In this document: positions 28,071-35,774 of the stretch, piece by piece
Layout: every line of letters starts with the position of its first letter
Numbering within the stretch: the stretch's first letter is position 1
Source of the DNA: Methylohalomonas sp034521715
Lineage (GTDB): Bacteria; Pseudomonadota; Gammaproteobacteria; Methylohalomonadales; Methylohalomonadaceae
Reading direction: 5' to 3'
DNA length: 64,000 bases
NCBI GenBank assembly: GCA_034521715.1
Contig: JAXHLY010000001.1
Span: 1 to 64,000 of the forward strand
Notes under the pieces: model-generated
Told to the model about the DNA's origin: nothing
The model's input: only the letters and a program-made list of their open reading frames with translations
Databases searched by the model: none
Translations under genes and position numbers: made by a program

Positions 28071-28640
28071 CCTATTGCGAAGGCCAGACTGAGCCGGCCT
28101 GCTCCGGGCCTGTCCGGGAATCTCGGCATGATATTCGTTAAAGAATTTTTTCAACAGATAATTGGTGCCGCTACGCCATGTCCTGTTGTTATTGCCGCGG
28201 ATATCGATAAAGGATGTTTTTACCACTTCGCCGGTCTGGCCATCGCGCAGTACCATATTGAAATTAATAATCAGGTTGCTGACCACCTGGACCCATACGG
28301 TAGCGACATAATCGACATCCAGCTCCTGGCCGATAGAGCTGATGCAGGATTTACAGTTATGCAGATTGCTGACGGAGTCCTGCAGATCGCTCACCGTAGC
28401 CGCAGCCCCTTCCAGACTGACCAGTTCATAGACGCCGGAAAGTTCGAATGCCTTACGAATATGATCGGTCATGTACCCGGCACGTTCGATCTCGCCGGGC
28501 CGGTCCGGTGAGTGGGGGGTCGGCTTGTTATCGATGATTAGCTCAGTATCAAGCACGGCGAGGCTTTCCGGCTGATCGGCCCAGGCGAGAGGCATAGGCA
28601 GACTCAACAGGCAGACAAATACAAAGGTGGTAATGCGCAT
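28071..28640 (-). CDS. DUF2380/DUF3280-like exported protein, 3' end uncertain
   Basis: The start MRITTFVFVCLLSLPMPLAW is a signal peptide with a likely cut after AWA; the Shine-Dalgarno sequence AAAGGATA lies upstream. The mature part has LAVLDTELIIDN, the Cys pair NCKSCISSIGQELDVDYV, VVSNLIINFNMVLRDGQTGE and DIRGNNNRTWRSGTNYLLKK. These fit small periplasmic proteins often found near quinoprotein alcohol dehydrogenases; here xoxF is 5 kb away. The frame continues into the DUF3047 start with no stop. Other frames at the junction read TAG or the overlapping ATGA, so a one-base indel near the 3' end has probably hidden the true stop. Confidence 0.72.
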
Positions 28641-28710
28641 GGGATATCCTTTTTTAATAATCAGGTATATTGGAGAAGGAAGGCGGCAGCGGGTTCCGTT
28701 TCCGTCCACA

Positions 28711-28753
28711 GAAAAGGAAAACTTCCCGGCCGGCCCCTCAATGACCGGCCGGG
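28711..28753 (-). terminator. Rho-independent terminator of the molybdenum hydroxylase remnant
   Basis: On the minus strand a perfect 9-bp stem, CCCGGCCGG (28753-28745) and CCGGCCGGG (28733-28725), is followed by AAGTTTTCCTTTTC. It lies 10 bases after the stop codon of the remnant and upstream of the DUF2380-like gene. Confidence 0.75.
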
Positions 28754-28762
28754 GCGCGCCGG

Positions 28763-28880
28763 TCAGGCGGAGAGCTCTTCGGCAGCCAGCGGCAACCGGC
28801 GCAGGCGTTTTCCGGTCAGCGCGAACAGAGCGTTGGCGACGGCAGGGGCAATCGGCGGCTACCCGGTTCACCGATTGTGC
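28763..28880 (-). pseudogene. C-terminal remnant of a molybdopterin-binding hydroxylase subunit
   Basis: On the minus strand the sequence encodes TIGEPG, a frameshift, then PPIAPAVANALFALTGKRLR and RLPLAAEELSA with a TGA at 28765-28763. The string GEPG-PPIAPAVANALF is the hallmark C-terminus of xanthine dehydrogenase/aldehyde oxidase family large subunits. Upstream of GEPG no frame keeps family sequence; within 60 bases an unrelated short frame MSEQAVFQSGG begins. So only about 40 codons remain, with an intact terminator behind. This is most simply a deletion remnant. The rest of the 28641-29099 gap contains nothing else I recognise. Confidence 0.7.
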
Positions 28881-29099
28881 CGATAGTTGCGGATCAAGCC
28901 GGTGAGACCGCTGCCACCGCTCTGGAATACAGCTTGTTCGGACATGGTGTGATAATGCTGCGGGGATACCCGACCAGCCGGTGCCGGCAGCAACCGGGCG
29001 CCGGGTCACGATACCGGTAACAAAAACTGTCAGCCAAAATCATGGCCGTTTTGCGTATAATCATCAGCCAATATCTTAACTACCGCGTGGATCCCGTTT

Positions 29100-29363
29100 A
29101 TGTCCGAAGATAAATTACGCCAGGAGCTGGAACACCTCAGGTCTGAAGTCGCAAAGCTCGCCGACGACGACACCGCCGGTCGTGAGCGCCTCAACAAGGT
29201 AATCGAACAGCTTGAAAAGCGCCTGTCCGAGGACGAGGAAAACGACGACGAGACCCTGTTCGAACAGCTGCGGGAGTCCATCTCGCATTTTGAAACCGAA
29301 CATCCGCGGGCCACGGCCGTTCTCAATGACATCATGGTGACATTGAGTAATATGGGGATTTAA
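29100..29363 (+). CDS. DUF4404 family protein
   Basis: This small acidic 87-residue protein is almost wholly helical: a coiled coil (LRQELEHLRSEVAKLADDD, then LNKVIEQLEKRLSEDEEND) followed by LRESISHFETEHPRATAVLN and a C-terminal LSNMGI. This layout, including the FExEHPRATAxLNxIMxxLxxMGI end, is typical of DUF4404. There is no known function and no signal peptide. It is followed after 27 bases by the TVP38 gene on the same strand, so it may lead the amidoligase operon. Confidence 0.85.
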   Translation: MSEDKLRQELEHLRSEVAKLADDDTAGRERLNKVIEQLEKRLSEDEENDDETLFEQLRESISHFETEHPRATAVLNDIMVTLSNMGI

Positions 29364-29390
29364 CCACCACGCCTGCTGTCAAACCGGGCC

Positions 29391-30089
29391 ATGAATCCAG
29401 CCCATCACCCGCTCAGACTGCTGCTGGCCGCCGCGCTTCTGTTGAGCGCCCTGTTTTTTGCCTGGTATTTCCTGCCGCTCCAGTACTGGAGCCTCGTGTT
29501 TTTGACCGCGTTGCGCGGACTCGGCGATGTCGCACTGATCGTATATGCCGTCATTTATATTATCGCGACCCTGATTATGGTCCCCTTGGCACCGCTGGCT
29601 ATCGGTGCCGGTTACCTGTTCGGTCTCTACACCTCTTTTGCTGTCACCCTGGCGGCGGCGACAATCGGTGCTATTGCCGCGTTTTTTCTGTCACGCCGCC
29701 TGCTTGCCTCGACATTCCAGAGAGTTCTGCGCCCGCATCCCGTGCTCGCTGCCACCGAACACAGCATTGCCGAACAGGGCTGGCTGATTGTTTTTTTGCT
29801 GCGACTGAGCCCGGTTATTCCTTCCCACCTGCTGAACTATCTGTGCGGCATAACAACGATTCCGGCGCGGCATTACATCATTGCAACACTGCTTGGCAAG
29901 GCACCATTGATATTCCTGCTATCCTATATCGGCGCCCTGACCGCGCGTTCGCTGGAAATTGCACCAACATCCATGAATGGTCAGATACAGCTGTTTGCGG
30001 CCGGCCTCGTTTTTACGGGTATTGCCTGCTGGCTGATCTACCGGCGCGCCCGCCAGTTACTGAAAAGCAAGGGGCTGATCGATGAGTGA
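29391..30089 (+). CDS. TVP38/TMEM64 family membrane protein
   Basis: The 232-residue protein has about six hydrophobic segments and the VTT/DedA-like core: PLAPLAIGAGYLFGLYTSFA near 63-82, AATIGAIAAFFLSRRLL near 87-103 and FLLRLSPVIPSHLLNYLCGI near 130-149, containing the conserved R-x-S-P-x-x-P. Members of this superfamily are lipid scramblases or transporters. Its stop overlaps the start of the amidoligase gene by 8 bases, so translation is coupled. This suggests the lipid-facing protein and the ligase work together, which is inference. Confidence 0.9.
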   Translation: MNPAHHPLRLLLAAALLLSALFFAWYFLPLQYWSLVFLTALRGLGDVALIVYAVIYIIATLIMVPLAPLAIGAGYLFGLYTSFAVTLAAATIGAIAAFFLSRRLLASTFQRVLRPHPVLAATEHSIAEQGWLIVFLLRLSPVIPSHLLNYLCGITTIPARHYIIATLLGKAPLIFLLSYIGALTARSLEIAPTSMNGQIQLFAAGLVFTGIACWLIYRRARQLLKSKGLIDE

Positions 30090-31085
30090 ATTCATGCAGC
30101 CCCCGGTAACAACCAATGCCGATGGGCGGGAAAGACGCGTCGGGTATGAAATCGAGTACGCCGGTGTCGATCTCGATACCTCGGCCGCCATTGTGAAAGA
30201 CATTGCCGGCGGCCGGCTGGAACGCACCAATCCGTTTCACTATGACCTGCGGGATACCGAGTACGGGGACTTCAGCATCGAGGTTGATGCCAGCATCCTT
30301 CATGAGCAGGCCTATGAAAAGTATTTGTCCCAGGTTGGTATCGATATCGATACCCTGGATTTACGCGCACCACTGGAAAAACTGTTGCGGTCAGTGGCAA
30401 CCGTTGTTGTGCCGCATGAGATGAGTAACGCCACCGTTGCCGCTCAGTCGCATGCAGTTGATCGATCAAATCCGTGAATCACTGGTGGAAGCAAAAGCCC
30501 GGGGTACCAGTGAATCCGTGTTGTATGGCTTCGGCGTGCATATCAATCCGGACTTGCCGGCCACGGATGCCGGTACGCTATTGGCCCATATGAGGGCCTA
30601 CGGCCTGTTATACGACTGGATCAGCCAACAGTCGAAAGTGGACTGGTCGCGCCGCATCGGACCCTATATCAAGCCCTGGCCGGATGAATACCTGCAATTG
30701 ATCCTGCAGCCGGACTATGCACCGTCACGGCCTCAGCTTGCCGAAGACTACGTCCGCCACATACCATCGCGCAATCATGCACTGGATATGCTTCCGGTAT
30801 TGGTTCACCTTGAAGGCACACACCTGTTACAACACCTGAAAGAACCGGACCTGATCAAGCCGCGACCGGCGTTGTCATTACCGGCTGCCCAATTGCCTGA
30901 TCGGCGATCCCGGGTGGCGCATTGCCGACGAGTGGCGCTACTGGGTCATGATCGAACGGCTGGCGGCGGACAGTTCACTGCTTGAAAAATGCATGCATGA
31001 CTGGCGCCGGTACGAGGCGTCATGGCTGCGGCAATTGCTGTATTCCTGGACAGGCATTGTTGATGGCCATGTTCGCAAGCTCTAG
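30082..31085 (+). CDS. Putative amidoligase (COOH-NH2 ligase type), frameshifted
   Basis: The N-terminus RRVGYEIEYAGVDLDTSAAI matches the entry of the glutamine-synthetase-like amidoligase fold, with the metal-binding glutamates of GYEIEYAG and GDFSIEVDAS. After a one-base shift near 30435 comes VLYGFGVHINPDLPATDAGT, corresponding to the conserved G-x-H-x-N. A second shift near 30885 leads to the C-terminal NCLIGDPGWRIADEWRYWVM and a TAG at 31083-31085. Joined length is about 335. Such enzymes are predicted to form peptide-like bonds between an amine and a carboxylate using ATP. Family studies describe operons pairing them with a class I glutamine amidotransferase, as here. Confidence 0.82.
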
Positions 31086-31881
31086 GCCACGTATAGCCGT
31101 AACCGGGCCTGACCGCGGCGGGCTATTTGCCTGGCTGTTCACCCGCCATGTCATCGATCGATCGGGCGGCCGCGCCGTCCGGGTAACGCCTGCGCATCGG
31201 TATGAAACCCTGCAGTTTGACGGCCTGGTCATCGGCGGCGGTGCCGATGTGGATCCGGATCTCTACGGCCAGCAGGTTCAGCTGCCCAGACCCGAACGCG
31301 AAAGATCCCTGCTCGGCTGGCTGACGGCCCTGGTACTTTATCCACTACTGTTTCTCGTCCGGCGCCTGTTCAGCACCAAACATTACCAGGGCCTGGACAG
31401 GGCACGCGATGAACTCGAATATGGGCTGTTATGCGAGGCCCTGAAGCACGGGAAACCCGTACTCGGCATCTGCCGCGGGGCCCAGTTAATCAATGTGAAT
31501 CTGGACGGCACGCTGCATCAGGACATCAGCGACTTTTATACCGAATCGCCGCGGGCATGGTCGATATTGCCGCGCAAGACCATCCACATTCAATCAGGGA
31601 CGCTGCTGCGTGAAATACTGCAGACAGAAAGCTGCCGGGTAAACGCGCTGCATAAGCAGTCAATTAATCATGTCGGTGACGGCCTGAGAGTATCGGCTGT
31701 TGAAAAAAACGGTATCATCCAGGCCATAGAGGGCATGAATACTGATTTCCTGATCGGCGTACAATGGCATCCGGAGTACCTGCCTCACCATGCCCGGCAA
31801 CAGCGTTTATTCAGCGCCCTGGTCAGGCATTCAGCAAAACACAGGGGAGGTGCCACAGACTGTCAGGAGGTTCGCTCATGA
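31063..31881 (+). CDS. Class I glutamine amidotransferase, PuuD-like, with a hydrophobic insertion
   Basis: The fold and catalytic residues match gamma-glutamyl-gamma-aminobutyrate hydrolase: VIGGGADVDPDLYG, the nucleophile elbow VLGICRGAQLINVNLDG with Cys, and the His-x-Pro-Glu of GVQWHPEYL. Between DPDLYG and the conserved RDELE lies SLLGWLTALVLYPLLFLVRR, a 20-residue hydrophobic stretch long enough to span or dip into a membrane; standard PuuD has a short polar loop there. The start is at 31063 or 31069, inside the amidoligase end. Its stop overlaps the DUF502 start by 4 bases. The likely job is hydrolysing or remodelling a gamma-glutamyl product of the adjacent ligase. Confidence 0.87.
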   Translation: MAMFASSRPRIAVTGPDRGGLFAWLFTRHVIDRSGGRAVRVTPAHRYETLQFDGLVIGGGADVDPDLYGQQVQLPRPERERSLLGWLTALVLYPLLFLVRRLFSTKHYQGLDRARDELEYGLLCEALKHGKPVLGICRGAQLINVNLDGTLHQDISDFYTESPRAWSILPRKTIHIQSGTLLREILQTESCRVNALHKQSINHVGDGLRVSAVEKNGIIQAIEGMNTDFLIGVQWHPEYLPHHARQQRLFSALVRHSAKHRGGATDCQEVRS

Positions 31882-32474
31882 TGAAATCATTCTCAAAATA
31901 CCTGCTACGGGGTGTACTGACACTGCTGCCCCTCATTCTGACAATATACCCGCTGTATTACTTCTTCGTCTGGACCGACAAGCTAACCCGGCCACTGCTT
32001 GAGCCAATCATCCCTGCCTACGAATATGTTCCCGGTACCGGCTTGATCCTGGGCATTGTTGCACTGTTCCTGCTTGGCGTGCTGATGTCATCCAGGATCA
32101 TGCAGCGTCTTTACAGGCTCATTGAACTGCCGTTTCGCAATATCCCGCTAGTGAAGACGCTGTATAACGCTATCAAGGAGCTGGCCGATTATCTGTCACC
32201 AAGTGATGACAAGCAGGCGGATGACGTAGTACTGGTCCGGTTTCCCGGTTACGAGGCCGATGTCGTCGGCTTTGTGATGCGTGATGACATGGATGACATG
32301 CCAGGCGAAATTGAAAAACAGGATCGCTCTGTGGTGTACATTCCCATGAGTTATCAGGTCGGCGGTTTTACGCTGTTCCTGCCCAACGACTGGCTGACGC
32401 CGATCGACATGCCGGTGGATGAAGCGATGAAGAATACCCTCACGGGCTGGATTACCCGTGAGGACAAGACATGA
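31878..32474 (+). CDS. DUF502 family membrane protein
   Basis: The 198-residue protein begins MMKSFSKYLLRGVLTLLPLI after a strong AGGAGG at 31865-31870, and overlaps the amidotransferase stop (ATGA). Two TM helices (about 10-30 and 52-75) are followed by the DUF502 signature: IPLVKTLYNAIKELADYLSP near 95-114, VVLVRFPGYEADVVGFVM near 122-139 and a C-terminal VGGFTLFLPNDWLTPIDMPV. Proteins of this group are homologous to plant COV1 and are of unknown biochemical role. It closes the DUF4404-TVP38-amidoligase-amidotransferase unit. Confidence 0.9.
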   Translation: MMKSFSKYLLRGVLTLLPLILTIYPLYYFFVWTDKLTRPLLEPIIPAYEYVPGTGLILGIVALFLLGVLMSSRIMQRLYRLIELPFRNIPLVKTLYNAIKELADYLSPSDDKQADDVVLVRFPGYEADVVGFVMRDDMDDMPGEIEKQDRSVVYIPMSYQVGGFTLFLPNDWLTPIDMPVDEAMKNTLTGWITREDKT

Positions 32475-32481
32475 CACTTCC

Positions 32482-32613
32482 AGAAGGCTCTGAATAATTC
32501 TCTCGTGTCATTTCGACCAACGGGAGAAATCTTTTAGCTCATTGAGTTACAAGCAACAATCTACACAAGGATTTCTCGCTTCGCTCGAAATGACAGATTA
32601 TTCAGAGCCTTCT
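32482..32613. repeat. 132-bp palindromic element with 17-bp perfect terminal repeats
   Basis: The ends AGAAGGCTCTGAATAAT (32482-32498) and ATTATTCAGAGCCTTCT (32597-32613) are perfect inverted repeats. Inside, GTCATTTCGA (32507-32516) and TCGAAATGAC (32585-32594) form a second inverted pair. The internal motif CATTTCG-CCAAC-GGAGAAA recurs near 63664. It sits between the convergent DUF502 and ferritin-like genes and looks like a MITE or a bidirectional terminator. Confidence 0.8.
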
Positions 32614-32674
32614 TTATTGCATTGGCCCGTGCCGCAAGCGAACGCTGCCAAGGCCTGGCATTCTTACGGGACTG

Positions 32675-33229
32675 CTATTGATAACCTTCCAGCAGGCCGG
32701 CCATGTCATCGGCATGCTCTTCTTCCACGGCGAGGATGTCTTCCATCAGCCGGCGCGTGGTCGGATCCTTGTCACCAAGATACTGAATAATTTCACGGTA
32801 ACTGTCGATGGCTATGCGTTCGGCGACCAGGTCTTCCTGGATCATCTCCTTCAGGGTTTCCCCTTCCACATATTCCGAGTGACTGCGCGTCAACAGGCCA
32901 TCGGGGGAAAAATTCGGGCTGCCGCCTAGCTGGGTAATGCGCTGGGCAATCTGATCGGCATGCTGCTGTTCCTCCTGGGCATGCTCGAGAAATTCCTGTG
33001 CCACAAGCTCGGCGCTGAGTCCGGCGGCCATGTAATGATGATGCTTGTAGCGCAGCACGCAAACAATCTCCGTCGCCAGTGCCTCGTTCAGGATTTTGAC
33101 AACGGTTTCGCGATCGGCGGCATAGCCACCGGTGATGGCACCGTCCTTCATATTTTGCCGGGCCCGTTCACGAATTTTCTTGATATCGCTAATAAAGGGC
33201 TGGCTGTTGTTATCGGAATTCGCGGCCAT
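32675..33229 (-). CDS. Ferritin-like (bacterioferritin-family) protein
   Basis: The 184-residue protein forms a four-helix bundle with iron-ligand motifs on each helix: ALATEIVCVLRYKHHHYMAA near 50-69, QEFLEHAQEEQQHADQIAQR with the E-x-x-H pair near 78-97, VAERIAIDSYREII near 133, and ILAVEEEHADDM near 164. It resembles bacterioferritin-related DNA-protecting or iron-storing proteins; the haem-ligand methionine of true Bfr is not evident. There is no signal peptide. It is transcribed on its own, convergent with DUF502. The role is probably iron storage or peroxide detoxification. Confidence 0.88.
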   Translation of the reverse strand: MAANSDNNSQPFISDIKKIRERARQNMKDGAITGGYAADRETVVKILNEALATEIVCVLRYKHHHYMAAGLSAELVAQEFLEHAQEEQQHADQIAQRITQLGGSPNFSPDGLLTRSHSEYVEGETLKEMIQEDLVAERIAIDSYREIIQYLGDKDPTTRRLMEDILAVEEEHADDMAGLLEGYQ

Positions 33230-33726
33230 GATATTTCACTCCTCTTGTGCTGGTTTTGCGCAGGCAAGCAGGGCAATAACCATAAGACATATTCAGCATT
33301 TATAATATGATATCGCCTGTATTTTTGCGAGGCTGCGTGTCAAGCCTTTCCAGCTATCTGGACAACCGAATCGGCATAAGTTCCGCACTGCACAACAATA
33401 ACGCTGTTCCTCGCTATGTCGGTCGACGGCTGGTCCATTTTCAGCCGAGAACGGTGGTGGTATGCAACAGCCGCCTCCTCTCTGGCATCCGGCGTGAAAC
33501 ACGCATGAAACTACCGGCAAATACCGTCGACAATCAGCAAGTTACGTGATTAGTTCTTATAATAGCCTATACAGCACGTCATTATTGACGATAGTTGCAT
33601 CCATTCGTTTCTGTCGAACAACTCTTTCGTCATAACCTGATATTACCAGCGCCTGACTCTTCGTAACATCCTGACAAGCGTGCAGAAGTACGCGAAACAA
33701 CAACTCTACGTTAGGAGGAGAGTTAC
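33230..33726. other. Gap upstream of xoxF
   Basis: No gene is supported in these 497 bases, although short frames exist on both strands near 33300-33550. The right end holds a strong Shine-Dalgarno sequence AGGAGG at 33713-33718, 8 bases before the xoxF ATG, and the length leaves room for a regulated promoter. No clear palindromic operator is visible. Confidence 0.5.
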
Positions 33727-35628
33727 ATGAAAAAGCTCACAGTAGCAGGCGTAGTCGCTGCTCTGGGACTCGGTTTCGGTACCGGTCCGGCAGTGGCTGA
33801 CGCTGAACTGACCAAGCTGATGGAGGACCCGAATTACTGGGCAATGCCCGCGGGTGATTATGCCAATCAGCGTTATTCAGAGCTAAATCAGATCAACAGC
33901 AAAAATGCCAGCAATCTGAAGGCTGCCTGGACGTTCTCGACCGGCGTTCTGCGCGGTCACGAGGGCGGTCCGCTGGTCCTGCCGGGTTCGGCAACGGGCC
34001 TGGATCACGATACGCTGTTTATTCATGCCCCGTTCCCGAACAACGTATTCGCCATCAATCTGAACAATCTGGAGATTGTCTGGGAATATGCGCCACAGCA
34101 GGACTACGACACGGTCGTGCCGGTCATGTGCTGTGATACGGTCAACCGCGGCCTGGGCTATGGCGACGGCAAGATATTCCTGCAACAGGCGGATACCACA
34201 CTGGTCGCACTGGAAGCCGACTCTGGTGAGAAAGTCTGGTCAGTGAAAAACGGTGATCCCGAAAAAGGTGAAACCAACACCAACGCACCGCATGTATTCG
34301 GTGACAAGGTGATCACCGGTATCTCCGGTGGCGAGTTTGGTGTCCGCGGTTTCCTGGTCGCCTATAACATCGATGATGGCTCGCAGGCCTGGAAGGCTTA
34401 CAGCACGGGTCCCGATGACGAGATGCTGGTCGATCCACAGAAAACCACCCATCTGGGCAAGCCGATCGGCAAGAATTCATCGCTGAATTCCTGGTGTGCC
34501 GGCAAGGATGACAACAGCTGGTCCTGGAACGAGGGCGGTGAATGCGCCGAGACTTCCGACCAGTGGAAGACCGGCGGTGGTACTACCTGGGGCTGGTTCT
34601 CCTATGACCCGGAACTGAACCTGGTCTATTACGGCACCGGTAACCCGTCGACCTGGAACCCGGTGGTCCGTCCCGGTGACAACAAGTGGTCCATGACCAT
34701 CATGGCCCGCGATCTGGACACCGGCATGGCCGATTGGTTCTACCAGATGACACCCCATGACGAATGGGACTATGACGGCATCAACGAAAACATCCTTGTC
34801 GACATCAAGGTCAAGGGCAAGGAGCGCAAGGCCCTGGTTCACTTCGATCGTAATGGCTTCGGCTATACCCTCGATCGCGAGACCGGTGAACTGCTTGTCG
34901 CCAGGAAGTACGACCCGGCCGTCAACTGGGCTACCCACGTTGACATGAAGACCGGTCGTCCTCACGTTGTCGATCGTTACAGCACCCGTCAGCAGGGCGA
35001 AGATACCAATGCAACCAATATCTGCCCGGCCGCACTCGGCTCCAAGGACATGCAGCCGGCCTCCTATTCCCGGAAGACCGGCCTGTTCTACGTGCCGACG
35101 AACCACGTCTGCATGAACTATGAGCCGGTCAGCTACGCTGCGGGCGGCAGTGAATACACCGCCGGGCAGCCGTTCGTGAACGCTATCCTGTCGATGTTCC
35201 CGGCCGGCGCCGTTAAGGAAGACGGCACCAACAACCTGGGTAACTTCATTGCCTGGGATGCCGGCAAGGGTGAAATCATCTGGTCGATTCCGGAGCAGTT
35301 CTCCGTCTGGAGCGGCGCACTGTCCACGGCAGGCAATGTCGTGTTCTACGGTACACTGGATGGCTACCTGAAGGCGGTTAACGCCAAGAGCGGCAAGCTG
35401 CTGTGGAAGTTCAAGACCCCGTCCGGCATTATCGGCAACAGTACCACCTGGAAACATGACGGCAAGCAGTATGTCGGCATTCTTTCAGGCCTTGGTGGCT
35501 GGGCCGGTATCGGCTTCGCTGCTGGCCTCGAGAAGGATACCGACGGTCTGGGTGCCGTGGGTGCCTACAAGGGCCTCGATTCCTACACCCGTCTGGGTGG
35601 CACGCTGAACGTGTTCAGCCTGCCGTAA
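33727..35628 (+). CDS. xoxF: Lanthanide-type PQQ-dependent methanol/alcohol dehydrogenase XoxF
   Basis: The 633-residue protein has a signal peptide cut after AVA24. It closely follows XoxF5-type enzymes: TFSTGVLRGHEG near 69-80, the vicinal disulfide C135-C136 in MCCDTVNRG over PQQ, and the active-site loop PHDEWDYDG. Catalytic Asp348 is followed two residues later by Asp350, the extra aspartate that coordinates a lanthanide in XoxF and is absent from calcium-dependent MxaF. An insertion at about 256-276 (WCAGKDDNSWSWNEGGEC) carries two additional cysteines, 257 and 273. It works in the periplasm, passing electrons to a cytochrome c. No xoxG, xoxJ or pqq genes are adjacent. Confidence 0.95.
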   Translation: MKKLTVAGVVAALGLGFGTGPAVADAELTKLMEDPNYWAMPAGDYANQRYSELNQINSKNASNLKAAWTFSTGVLRGHEGGPLVLPGSATGLDHDTLFIHAPFPNNVFAINLNNLEIVWEYAPQQDYDTVVPVMCCDTVNRGLGYGDGKIFLQQADTTLVALEADSGEKVWSVKNGDPEKGETNTNAPHVFGDKVITGISGGEFGVRGFLVAYNIDDGSQAWKAYSTGPDDEMLVDPQKTTHLGKPIGKNSSLNSWCAGKDDNSWSWNEGGECAETSDQWKTGGGTTWGWFSYDPELNLVYYGTGNPSTWNPVVRPGDNKWSMTIMARDLDTGMADWFYQMTPHDEWDYDGINENILVDIKVKGKERKALVHFDRNGFGYTLDRETGELLVARKYDPAVNWATHVDMKTGRPHVVDRYSTRQQGEDTNATNICPAALGSKDMQPASYSRKTGLFYVPTNHVCMNYEPVSYAAGGSEYTAGQPFVNAILSMFPAGAVKEDGTNNLGNFIAWDAGKGEIIWSIPEQFSVWSGALSTAGNVVFYGTLDGYLKAVNAKSGKLLWKFKTPSGIIGNSTTWKHDGKQYVGILSGLGGWAGIGFAAGLEKDTDGLGAVGAYKGLDSYTRLGGTLNVFSLP

Positions 35629-35655
35629 GCACAACTCCTCTATTGATGAGGATCG

Positions 35656-35686
35656 AACGGCCCGCTTATTGCGGGCCGTTTTTTAT
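35656..35686 (+). terminator. Rho-independent terminator after xoxF
   Basis: A perfect 10-bp stem, AACGGCCCGC (35656-35665) and GCGGGCCGTT (35671-35680), with loop TTATT is followed by TTTTATT. It begins 28 bases after the xoxF stop and isolates xoxF as a single-gene unit. Confidence 0.93.
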
Positions 35687-35774
35687 TGTCGCCTCCCGCT
35701 GTGCCCCTTGATGAATCCGCTCAACTACCTGCCGCACATTAATAACGTGTATCCTTTACACCAAAGCGATCCAT

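Noticed and set aside
33293..33549. Short frames on both strands upstream of xoxF
   Set aside because: They overlap each other, have no signal or domain and lie in what is probably the xoxF promoter region.
34477..35457. Open frame of 326 codons on the minus strand opposite xoxF
   Set aside because: Antisense shadow of xoxF with no domain and no ribosome binding site.
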